Assembly: GCA_002366685.1 (NCBI GenBank)
Contig: DFBP01000267.1
Span: 8,848-14,638, forward strand
Direction: 5' to 3'
From: Rhodobacterales bacterium UBA3077
GTDB lineage: Bacteria > Pseudomonadota > Alphaproteobacteria > Rhodobacterales > Rhodobacteraceae
DNA length: 5,791 bases
Shown: piece after piece, positions 1 to 5,588 of the stretch
Layout: the number at the start of each line of letters is the position of its first letter
Position numbering within the stretch: the stretch's first letter is position 1
Notes under the pieces: model-generated
Seen by the model: the letters and a program-made list of their open reading frames with translations, nothing else
The model's database searches: none
What the model was told of the DNA's origin: nothing
Program-made: the position numbers and the translations under genes

Positions 1-1121
1 ATGAAGATGCCGTCAAACATCCAGCTTGGCAGGCCAAGCAGCGGAAAGGCCACCATCCACCAAAGGTAACGTAAGGACTCCTCGCGCACCGGTTCGGATG
101 TGGTCATAACCTCAATTAGCCACGGGCCGGTCAATGCAAAAAACAGGGTAAGAAGCACCGCGCCAAACAGTGCCCAATAGCTCGAGAGCAGGGCTGCCTT
201 GCGGAGCGCGCCCCGGTTGCGAGCGCCCAGAGCGCCACCCACCATTGCTTCGGCAGAAAAAGCAAAACCATCCAGCGCATAGGCCGTGATTTCCACAAAT
301 TGCAGCATAATCTGGTTGGCCGCCAGTGTGATGTCTCCCAGCCCGGCACCCAGAAACAGGAAAGCCATAAAGCTGCCCTGCAAGAGCACCGAGCGGATCA
401 TGATATCGCTGTTCACTACCGCCATTTTGCGCAGAATGACGCGGTCAAAAATCCGCGCCCAGTGCCGCCACCTATCGCCATAGAAAGCCGACCGGCACAG
501 AAACAGCGCTAGCGCCAACCCACTCCACTCCGCCATCAACGTAGCCACCGCCACGCCCTCAATCCCGAAGCCAAGGCTGAGCACAAACCACAGGTCCAGC
601 GCCACGTTCAGCCCGTTCATCCAGAACTGCAGCACCAGCACCGCTTTGGTCCGCTCCATCGCGATTAACCAGCCGGTGAGCGCATATAGCCCGATTGCAG
701 CGGGCGCGCCCCAGATACGAATGCTCATATATTGGCGCGCCAGCCCTTCAACCTCGGCCGAAGCCGGAGAGAGCCAGAATCCGAGCCAGAACAACGGCAA
801 TTGCAGCGCCACAACAACCACGCCCGCCGCGCCGCCGATCATCAATCCACGCACCAGCAGCGCACTCACTTCGGCAGAATCCTTCGCACCCCGCGCCTGC
901 GCGACCATGCCCGTGGTACCCATACGCAAAAAACCAAACAGCCAGTAGAGCGCTGACAGAATTACGGCCCCGATGCCAACGGCTCCAATCGGCGCTGCCA
1001 GTCCCAATTGGCCCACCACACCGGTATCCACCGCGCCGAGGATCGGCACGGTTGCGTTGGAAAGTACAATCGGCAGCGCAATTTTCAGCACGCGGGAATG
1101 CGTGACCTCTATGTCACTCAT
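1..1121 (-). CDS. MATE family efflux transporter, DinF subfamily (partial, C-terminus outside window)
   Basis: Predicted inner-membrane multidrug/toxin extrusion antiporter that would use a cation gradient to export small organic compounds. The reading frame is open from ATG at 1121 to the window edge: 373 codons, where the family usually has about 440, so roughly the last two transmembrane helices are missing. Visible DinF-type signatures are VDTGVVGQLG (residues 31-40, with Asp32 in the first helix), MGTTGMVAQARG (67-78), LNVALDLWF...GIEGVAVATL (171-195), NSDIMIRS (237-244) and DGFAFSAEAMVGGALGAR (284-301). Most of the rest is hydrophobic, alternating with short charged loops. The start overlaps the end of the upstream thioesterase gene by 8 nt (ATGAGTGA) and has no convincing Shine-Dalgarno of its own, so translation is probably coupled. 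It appears to be the last gene seen of a three-gene minus-strand unit. The family is secure; the substrate cannot be read from sequence. Confidence 0.93.
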   Translation of the reverse strand, partial: MSDIEVTHSRVLKIALPIVLSNATVPILGAVDTGVVGQLGLAAPIGAVGIGAVILSALYWLFGFLRMGTTGMVAQARGAKDSAEVSALLVRGLMIGGAAGVVVVALQLPLFWLGFWLSPASAEVEGLARQYMSIRIWGAPAAIGLYALTGWLIAMERTKAVLVLQFWMNGLNVALDLWFVLSLGFGIEGVAVATLMAEWSGLALALFLCRSAFYGDRWRHWARIFDRVILRKMAVVNSDIMIRSVLLQGSFMAFLFLGAGLGDITLAANQIMLQFVEITAYALDGFAFSAEAMVGGALGARNRGALRKAALLSSYWALFGAVLLTLFFALTGPWLIEVMTTSEPVREESLRYLWWMVAFPLLGLPSWMFDGIF

Positions 1122-1593
1122 TCTGTGCGGGCATCAGGAAATGGCCGGTCGCTTGCGCAAAAAGTCGTTGCCGGTTGTCTTGCCAGGCTTCGACATGCAC
1201 GCTCGCATAGCGCCGCCCCGAGCGGTTAACGACCGCACGGGCATAGGCGTCTCGTGGCAGGCCCGCTCGCAGGTAATCCACGGTAAAGTCAATTGTTTTG
1301 GGAATGGTTTTGAGCCCGGTCGCTCCGGCCTCCATCTGGGGCCAATAAATAGACCACGCCAGTTCGATTTGCGCCGCGATCTCCAGAAAAGCCCCAACAG
1401 CGCCACCGTGCAGGGCTTGCAAAATCGGGTTTCCGACCAAATGCTCGCTATACGGTAAAATCGTGGTGAGTTCATCGCCACGCCGCTCGATTTCAACACC
1501 GAGAAACCGGATATAGGGCACCTCTGCCGCCAGGGCTGCCAGCGCCGCGTCTCGGCGCTGTTTAATCACTTGTACCGGTTCAGGCTTCTTCAT
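1114..1593 (-). CDS. PaaI-family hotdog-fold thioesterase (second of a tandem pair)
   Basis: Predicted cytoplasmic acyl-CoA thioesterase of 159 aa with a single 4HBT hotdog domain. The diagnostic helix motif NPILQALHGGAVGAFLEIAA lies at residues 55-74, with His62-Gly63-Gly64. The later strand TIDFTVDYLRAG (100-111) and the terminal strand AQATGHFLMP (146-155) complete the fold. The position usually held by Asp in PaaI-type enzymes (HGGxxxxLxD) is Glu71 here, a conservative change that could still act as the general base. A charged N-terminal extension of about 25 residues precedes the domain. I chose ATG at 1593: GAAGGGG lies 7 nt upstream and the codon overlaps the previous stop as TGATG. 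A GTG at 1596 is an alternative giving one more residue. Its stop overlaps the MATE start. The substrate is unknown; paralogues of this type act on phenylacetyl-, medium-chain or branched acyl-CoAs. Confidence 0.88.
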   Translation of the reverse strand: MKKPEPVQVIKQRRDAALAALAAEVPYIRFLGVEIERRGDELTTILPYSEHLVGNPILQALHGGAVGAFLEIAAQIELAWSIYWPQMEAGATGLKTIPKTIDFTVDYLRAGLPRDAYARAVVNRSGRRYASVHVEAWQDNRQRLFAQATGHFLMPAQNE

Positions 1594-2024
1594 CACTTAA
1601 CCCCTTCTACGGTAAAAGCGCCGGTCGCTGAGGCCACGGGGTCATCGCTCTCGTCATAGGCGGTTGCGCGCACAAAAGCGACCGAGCGGGTAACGCGGTA
1701 GCACTCGGCCTTGGCGGTAATGGTCTGCTGCGGGGTTGCAGGTCTCATATAATCTATGCGCAAATCTATGGTCGCCGTACCGCCGTTACTTTGCGGATGG
1801 TTGACCACGGCTGTGCCCATCGCTGTATCCAGAAGAGCGGTCACAACTCCGCCATGCAGCACCCCTGATTCAGGATCCCCGACAAAACGCGGATCATAAT
1901 CAAGCGACAATTCCGCCCGGCCGGCCTCAACCAGGTCCACCTTCATACCCAGCGCCTTTGAATGCGGAATCGCAGCGATAAACTGTTTGGCAATCGCGGT
2001 TTTATTATCGTTGGCTGTGGCCAT
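1593..2024 (-). CDS. PaaI-family hotdog-fold thioesterase (first of a tandem pair)
   Basis: Predicted cytoplasmic acyl-CoA thioesterase of 143 aa, the normal size for a PaaI-type hotdog protein. Residues 48-69 carry the family signature, including VGDPESGVLHGGVVTALLDT, with His57-Gly58-Gly59 and the expected catalytic Asp66. The substrate-lining strand ATIDLRIDYMRPA (84-96) and the C-terminal strand PVASATGAFTVEG (129-141) follow. The open frame runs further upstream to 2186, but ATG at 2024 is clearly the start: CTGGAGG lies 6 nt before it and homology to the family begins just after. It leads the minus-strand unit and shares one base with the next thioesterase gene (TGATG). The two proteins differ strongly outside the hotdog motif, so they are not a recent duplication. 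Hydrolysis of an acyl-CoA is inferred from the fold; the specific acyl group is not known. Confidence 0.9.
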   Translation of the reverse strand: MATANDNKTAIAKQFIAAIPHSKALGMKVDLVEAGRAELSLDYDPRFVGDPESGVLHGGVVTALLDTAMGTAVVNHPQSNGGTATIDLRIDYMRPATPQQTITAKAECYRVTRSVAFVRATAYDESDDPVASATGAFTVEGVK

Positions 2025-2030
2025 TTTTCG

Positions 2031-2037
2031 CCTCCAG
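2031..2037 (-). promoter_or_regulatory. Strong Shine-Dalgarno that fixes the first thioesterase start
   Basis: On the minus strand CTGGAGG is followed by a 6-nt spacer (CGAAAA) and ATG at 2024. This supports a 143-aa protein over the 197-aa open frame, whose extra N-terminus would run through the divergent promoter region and the palindrome at 2099-2125. Confidence 0.75.
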
Positions 2038-2071
2038 AGAATCCTTTCCGGCCACAATGGACATAAAGGCC

Positions 2072-2099
2072 TTGCCATTTCCAGCACAATCTTTATCTT
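2072..2099 (+). promoter_or_regulatory. Possible sigma-70 promoter for the metal transporter
   Basis: TTGCCA (2072-2077, 5 of 6 to TTGACA) is separated by 16 bp from TATCTT (2094-2099, 4 of 6 to TATAAT). Transcription would then start near 2106, inside the palindromic operator, which is the expected arrangement for repression by a Fur-family protein. The match is moderate and found by eye only. Confidence 0.3.
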
Positions 2100-2125
2100 G
2101 CACATGAGAATTATTCGCATTTGCA
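2099..2125. promoter_or_regulatory. Fur/Mur-like 27-bp palindromic operator
   Basis: The inverted repeat is centred on base 2112. Eleven of thirteen base pairs are symmetric, with arms TGCAcATGaGAAT and ATTCgCATtTGCA (lower case marks the mismatched pairs). Its core TGAGAATTATTCGCA (2105-2119) matches the 7-1-7 Fur box TGATAATNATTATCA at 11 of 14 defined positions. The site lies in the divergent intergenic region and ends 9 bp before the transporter ATG, touching its ribosome binding site. Fur-family regulators such as Fur and Mur bind sites of this kind in proteobacteria. The metal, and whether the site represses or activates, are inferred rather than seen. It might also act on the divergent thioesterase unit. 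Confidence 0.6.
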
Positions 2126-2134
2126 GGAAGCCCA

Positions 2135-3268
2135 ATGCACACAGAAACAATGAGCCCACCCTTGATCCCCGAAAAACTGGGGCCATTTCGCAGCAAACGG
2201 TTGCCGGTAGTCCTTGCTTTTCTGGCGCTCGCTATTTGGCCGGGAGAGTTGGGCGCGCTAACCCGCGGCTTGATGGTTGACGCTTATACGCAAGTCGCCG
2301 CCTTTGTAGCGACCACGCTGCTGCTGTTTTACGGCGTTGAACGATTGTTCAAATTCGAGCTTGGCGCGGCTCTGCGCAATGCCAAAGGCTGGCAGATACC
2401 GATTTCAGCGCTGTTGGGCTCCACCCCCGGCTGCGGCGGGGCGGTTGTGGTTGTTGCGGCCTATACGTCCGGAAATGTGAGCTTCGGCGCGGTTGTCGCT
2501 GCCCTCACCGCGACCATGGGTGACGCGGCCTTTTTGCTGATCGCTGTGCGCCCCGATATTGCCATGATCGTATTGCCATTGTCGCTCCTGGTCGGCGTAC
2601 TCACCGGCTTTATTGTCGATAAAATCAACAAAACCGACTATCGTGGCAATGTCGCCGCCACCTGTGAGCTGGCCCCCCGCATCGGCAAAACCCGCTTGCG
2701 GGACTACGCCTATGTTGCGGTTATCATCCCCGGCCTCATTCTCGGTGCCTCTCAACTGATGCAGCTGGACCTAGAGGCTACGTATGGCAGGCTCTTGCCG
2801 ATAACCGGCCTTGCCGGAACCGCACTTGGCCTGTTCGTCTGGTCGTCTTCACCGGTTCATGCCATGACCAACGCGGCTGACGGTCCGCTGACCCGCGCCA
2901 CCGAAGAAACCAGCTTTATCGCGATCTGGGTGATCGGCGCGTATCTCGTCTATGATTATGTGGTCACTTTCACCGGTCTGGATCTGAAAGACCTGTTCGC
3001 CTCGGTTGCCCCCTTGCTACCGCTAATGGGAGTGCTCATCGGGCTTGTTCCCGGATGCGGGCCGCAGGTGCTGGTCACAACGCTTTATGTCAACGGTATT
3101 ATCCCGTTTGCCGCGTTGATGGGCAACGCCGTCAGCAATGACGGAGACGCCCTGTTCCCCGCCATTGCGCTCAACCCCAAAGCCGCCGTGATGGCGACGC
3201 TCTATTCCACAATTCCGGCGATGATCCTCGCTTACGGGTTTTATTTCCTCCTGCCGGGCTTTGGCTAA
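2135..3268 (+). CDS. Putative manganese/heavy-metal transporter, ArsP_2 (DUF2899) family
   Basis: Integral membrane protein of 377 aa with about 10-11 hydrophobic segments. The family is named in databases both as an 'arsenic efflux' permease and as a 'putative manganese transporter'. Two halves share a repeat that I align by hand without gaps at an offset of 208 residues: 95-145 and 303-353, 19 of 51 identical. Each copy holds PGCG (98-101, 306-309), a Gly-Asp-Ala pair followed by Phe (GDAAF 129-133, GDALF 337-341) and a later Pro. Cys100, Cys308, Asp130 and Asp338 are plausible metal or ion ligands. A His-containing segment SSSPVHAMTNAADGP lies at 237-251. ATG at 2135 is preferred because AGGAAG lies just upstream; ATG at 2150 has no ribosome binding site. 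The gene stands alone, divergent from the thioesterase unit and behind a Fur/Mur-like operator, which favours a manganese or iron role over arsenic. No arsR or arsC is nearby. Direction of transport is not known. Confidence 0.82.
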   Translation: MHTETMSPPLIPEKLGPFRSKRLPVVLAFLALAIWPGELGALTRGLMVDAYTQVAAFVATTLLLFYGVERLFKFELGAALRNAKGWQIPISALLGSTPGCGGAVVVVAAYTSGNVSFGAVVAALTATMGDAAFLLIAVRPDIAMIVLPLSLLVGVLTGFIVDKINKTDYRGNVAATCELAPRIGKTRLRDYAYVAVIIPGLILGASQLMQLDLEATYGRLLPITGLAGTALGLFVWSSSPVHAMTNAADGPLTRATEETSFIAIWVIGAYLVYDYVVTFTGLDLKDLFASVAPLLPLMGVLIGLVPGCGPQVLVTTLYVNGIIPFAALMGNAVSNDGDALFPAIALNPKAAVMATLYSTIPAMILAYGFYFLLPGFG

Positions 3269-3309
3269 GGCATTGAGACTCAATAGCTTTGTCTAGTGGT
3301 CACGATTTA

Positions 3310-3325
3310 TTTACGTTAACGTCAA
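3310..3325. promoter_or_regulatory. LiuR-like palindromic operator upstream of the MerR-family gene
   Basis: TTTACGTTAACGTCAA is a 16-bp inverted repeat with only one unmatched pair (3312/3323) around a perfect 10-bp core ACGTTAACGT. It lies 73 bp upstream of the MerR-family start and overlaps the candidate -35 element. From memory, LiuR-type MerR regulators of branched-chain amino acid and fatty acid degradation recognise palindromes with the same ACGT-N-ACGT character, so autoregulation of the operon is the natural reading. Binding itself is inferred. Confidence 0.6.
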
Positions 3326-3346
3326 CTTCCCCTCTTGAAATATAAC
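3316..3346 (+). promoter_or_regulatory. Candidate promoter of the MerR-acyl-CoA dehydrogenase operon
   Basis: TATAAC (3341-3346, 5 of 6 to consensus) is the best -10 in the intergenic region. TTAACG (3316-3321, 4 of 6) lies upstream with a 19-bp spacer, the long spacer typical of MerR-controlled promoters. The palindromic operator covers this -35, which would suit repression by occlusion rather than the classical mid-spacer position. Confidence 0.35.
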
Positions 3347-3398
3347 ACTTTTTCTGCCAGCTTTAGAGAAAGAACAATTTCAAAGGGAGAATCTAACC

Positions 3399-3794
3399 GT
3401 GAGCGATCCAAGATTTACCATCGGCGAAATGTGCGAAGCGTTTAGCGTCACCCCGCGCACCCTGCGTTTTTACGAGGCCAAAGAGCTGCTGTATCCCGAG
3501 CGCATCGGCCAAAAACGCCTGTTTACCAAATCCGACCGCGCCCGGTTGAAGCTTATCCTGCAAGGCAAGCGATTTGGCTTCAGCCTCGAAGAAATCCGCC
3601 AGCTGCTGAACCTCTATAGCATCGACGACCAGCAAACCACGCAGCTTAGCCGCACCTATACGCTGGCCCAAGAGCGCCTCGCCGCCATGGAATCCCAGCG
3701 CGACGAGCTGACCAACGCCATCGAAGACCTGAAAGAACAATTGCGCTGGGGAGAAAAAATCCTGGCCGAGCGCGGCGTCAAAGCCGTTGCTTAA
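3399..3794 (+). CDS. MerR-family transcriptional regulator, LiuR-like
   Basis: DNA-binding regulator of 131 aa. The N-terminal winged helix-turn-helix spans residues 6-72: FTIGEMCEAFSVTPRTLRFY (6-25) is the helix-turn-helix, followed by the wing PERIGQKRLFTKSDRARL (33-50) and the block KLILQGKRFGFSLEEIRQLL (51-70). The GKRFGFSLEEI block is typical of regulators that sit beside acyl-CoA and branched-chain degradation genes. Residues 80-125 are rich in heptad-spaced Leu and charged residues and would form the dimerising coiled coil. The only cysteine is Cys12 in the helix-turn-helix, so a metal-sensing role like that of MerR, CueR or ZntR is unlikely; an acyl-CoA ligand is inferred. The start is GTG at 3399, behind AAGGGAGA with an 8-nt spacer. 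It is followed 12 nt later by an acyl-CoA dehydrogenase gene, and a palindrome in its own upstream region suggests autoregulation. Confidence 0.88.
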   Translation: MSDPRFTIGEMCEAFSVTPRTLRFYEAKELLYPERIGQKRLFTKSDRARLKLILQGKRFGFSLEEIRQLLNLYSIDDQQTTQLSRTYTLAQERLAAMESQRDELTNAIEDLKEQLRWGEKILAERGVKAVA

Positions 3795-3802
3795 TAGGAG
3801 AG
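3795..3802 (+). promoter_or_regulatory. Shine-Dalgarno of the acyl-CoA dehydrogenase gene
   Basis: TAGGAGAG begins one base after the regulator's stop codon and lies 4 nt before ATG at 3807. It fills the 12-nt gap, leaving no room for a separate promoter, so the two genes are cotranscribed. Confidence 0.7.
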
Positions 3803-3806
3803 CCTC

Positions 3807-5585
3807 ATGACCATCTACAACCCACCGCTCAAAGATCTGGAATTTGTTCTGCACGACGTGCTAAAAATTCACGAAGCCGACATTCCCGGTTACAGCGATC
3901 TGGATGCCGATTTTACCGGTGCCATCCTCGATGAAGCTGGCAAAATCGCGCGGGATGTGCTGACCCCGCTCAATGAAGTGGGTGACAAAGAGGGCTGCAC
4001 TTTGGAGAACGGCGTTGTCCGCACACCGACCGGTTTCAAGGAAGCCTTTGACACCATGCGCGAAGGGGGCTGGACCGGCTTGAGCGCTGACCCGGAGTTT
4101 GGCGGCCAAGGCATGCCCTATCTGGTGGGCACTGCCGTGAGCGAGTTGTTTGTCTCGGCCAACCTTTCGTTCAACATGTATCAAGGTCTGACCAACGGCG
4201 CTTACGAGGCGATCTACGCCCATGCGTCTGACGAGCTCAAGGCGAAGTTCCTGCCCAAAATGATTACCTGTGAATGGACAGGCACCATGAACCTGACAGA
4301 GCCCCATTGCGGCACAGATCTGGGCTTGCTTCGCAGCAAAGCCGAGCCTGCGGATAACGGTAGCTACAAAATCTCCGGCCAAAAGATTTTTATCTCGGCG
4401 GGTGAGCACGATATGTCGGAAAACATCATCCACCTCGTGCTGGCTAAAATCCCGGGGGGTCCGGAGGGCGTTAAAGGCATCTCGCTGTTTATCGTGCCAA
4501 AATTTATCGTGAATGACGACGGCTCCCTGGGCGCTCGCAATGGCGTAGCCTGCGGCAATCTCGAAGAGAAGATGGGCATCCACGGGAACGCGACCTGTGT
4601 GATGAATTTTGACGAGGCCGAGGGCTACTTGGTGGGCGATGCCCACAAGGGCCTGCGGGCTATGTTTACCATGATGAACGCCGCCCGTTTGGGCGTGGGC
4701 GTACAAGGCCACGCCCAAGCTTCTGTGGCTTACCAAAACGCCGCCGATTACGCCCGGGACCGCCTGCAAGGCCGTGATGTAACCGGCGCCAAAAACCCCG
4801 ATGGCCCCGCTGACCCGCTGATCGTTCACCCCGATATCCGGCGCTCATTAATGGACCAAAAAGCTTTTGTCGAAGGTGGCCGTGCCTTCCTCCTATGGAG
4901 TGCGATGCTGCTCGATGAAGGCGAACTTGCCGGCAATAAAGACTCCGAGGGTCTGCTTTCGCTGATGACCCCGGTCATCAAAGGATTCCTGACCGACAAA
5001 GGCTTCGAAAGCACCGTGCAGGCCCAGCAGGTATTTGGCGGCCATGGCTATATCGAAGAGCAGGGCATGTCCCAGTTCGTGCGCGATGCGCGCATCACCA
5101 TGATCTACGAGGGTGCCAACGGTGTGCAAGCGCTGGATCTGGTCGGCCGCAAGCTAGCCTCCGATGGCGGCAAGCCCGTCATGGCCTTCTTTGAGATGAT
5201 AAAGAGCTTCATCAAAGAAAACGAAGGCAATGAGGCCCTGAAATCCGATTTCCTCGACCCCCTCAAAGCCGCCAGCAAAGATATGCAAACCGCCGCAATG
5301 TATTTCATGCAAAACGGTATGAAAAACCCAAATGCGGCACTGGCAGGCTCCACCGACTTTATGCACCTGTTTGGGCATGTCTGCCTCGGCCTGATGTGGG
5401 CGCGGATGGCCAAGGCCGCTATGGCCAGCATTGAGGCCGAAGTGCCGGACACAAGGTTTTGTGAAAACAAGCTGGTCACAGGCCGCTATTATATGCAACG
5501 CTTGCTCCCGGAAACCGGGCTGCGACTGGCGCGGATCAATAGCGGTGCCACACCGGTTATGGCACTGGCCGCAGAGGATTTTTAG
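3807..5585 (+). CDS. Acyl-CoA dehydrogenase with extra C-terminal domain (FadE/DmdC-like)
   Basis: FAD-dependent enzyme of 592 aa that oxidises an acyl-CoA to the trans-2-enoyl-CoA, passing electrons to ETF; soluble and cytoplasmic. The length matches the roughly 590-600 aa subfamily with a short extra N-terminal segment (about 1-35) and an added C-terminal domain (about 460-590), rather than the 380-aa short form. Visible landmarks are GLSADPEFGGQGMPYL (91-106), the FAD/substrate motif MNLTEPHCGTDLG (161-173), SGQKIFISAGEHD (190-202) and the block from QVFGGHGYIEEQGM (408-421) to ITMIYEGANGVQALDLVGRKL (430-450). Glu435 in YEGANG is the expected catalytic base. The subfamily includes long-chain acyl-CoA dehydrogenases and DmdC, the methylmercaptopropionyl-CoA dehydrogenase of DMSP demethylation. 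No dmdB or dmdD neighbour is visible, so fatty or branched acyl-CoA is the safer guess. It lies second in the operon behind the MerR-family gene. Confidence 0.93.
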   Translation: MTIYNPPLKDLEFVLHDVLKIHEADIPGYSDLDADFTGAILDEAGKIARDVLTPLNEVGDKEGCTLENGVVRTPTGFKEAFDTMREGGWTGLSADPEFGGQGMPYLVGTAVSELFVSANLSFNMYQGLTNGAYEAIYAHASDELKAKFLPKMITCEWTGTMNLTEPHCGTDLGLLRSKAEPADNGSYKISGQKIFISAGEHDMSENIIHLVLAKIPGGPEGVKGISLFIVPKFIVNDDGSLGARNGVACGNLEEKMGIHGNATCVMNFDEAEGYLVGDAHKGLRAMFTMMNAARLGVGVQGHAQASVAYQNAADYARDRLQGRDVTGAKNPDGPADPLIVHPDIRRSLMDQKAFVEGGRAFLLWSAMLLDEGELAGNKDSEGLLSLMTPVIKGFLTDKGFESTVQAQQVFGGHGYIEEQGMSQFVRDARITMIYEGANGVQALDLVGRKLASDGGKPVMAFFEMIKSFIKENEGNEALKSDFLDPLKAASKDMQTAAMYFMQNGMKNPNAALAGSTDFMHLFGHVCLGLMWARMAKAAMASIEAEVPDTRFCENKLVTGRYYMQRLLPETGLRLARINSGATPVMALAAEDF

Positions 5586-5588
5586 CCT

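Noticed and set aside
646..1458. Several plus-strand open frames opposite the MATE and thioesterase genes
   Set aside because: They are antisense to genes with clear motifs and are low-complexity, rich in Arg, Pro, Ala and Ser. None has a domain I recognise.
2025..2134. Manganese riboswitch (yybP-ykoY type) in the transporter leader
   Set aside because: With a start near 2106 the leader would be only about 30 nt, too short for that riboswitch. The palindrome explains regulation better.
2025..2186. Extended N-terminus for the first thioesterase (start at 2186)
   Set aside because: The added 54 residues do not resemble the family, would overlap the divergent transporter start, and the ATG at 2024 has a strong ribosome binding site.
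3272..3284. Small palindrome ATTGAGACTCAAT just after the transporter stop, as a terminator
   Set aside because: The stem is only 5 bp if a 3-nt loop is allowed, is A/T-rich, and is not followed by a run of T. It may mark an end of transcription but does not meet the pattern of an intrinsic terminator.
3399..3794. MerR-family protein as a metal sensor for the neighbouring metal transporter
   Set aside because: It lacks the C-terminal cysteines of metal-sensing MerR proteins, points away from the transporter gene, and is tightly joined to the acyl-CoA dehydrogenase gene.
3861..4829. Long open frame of 322 codons on the minus strand, antisense to the acyl-CoA dehydrogenase
   Set aside because: It lies wholly inside a gene with strong family motifs. 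Its translation is rich in His, Gln, Val and Gly without a recognisable domain, as expected for the mirror of a GC-rich coding frame.
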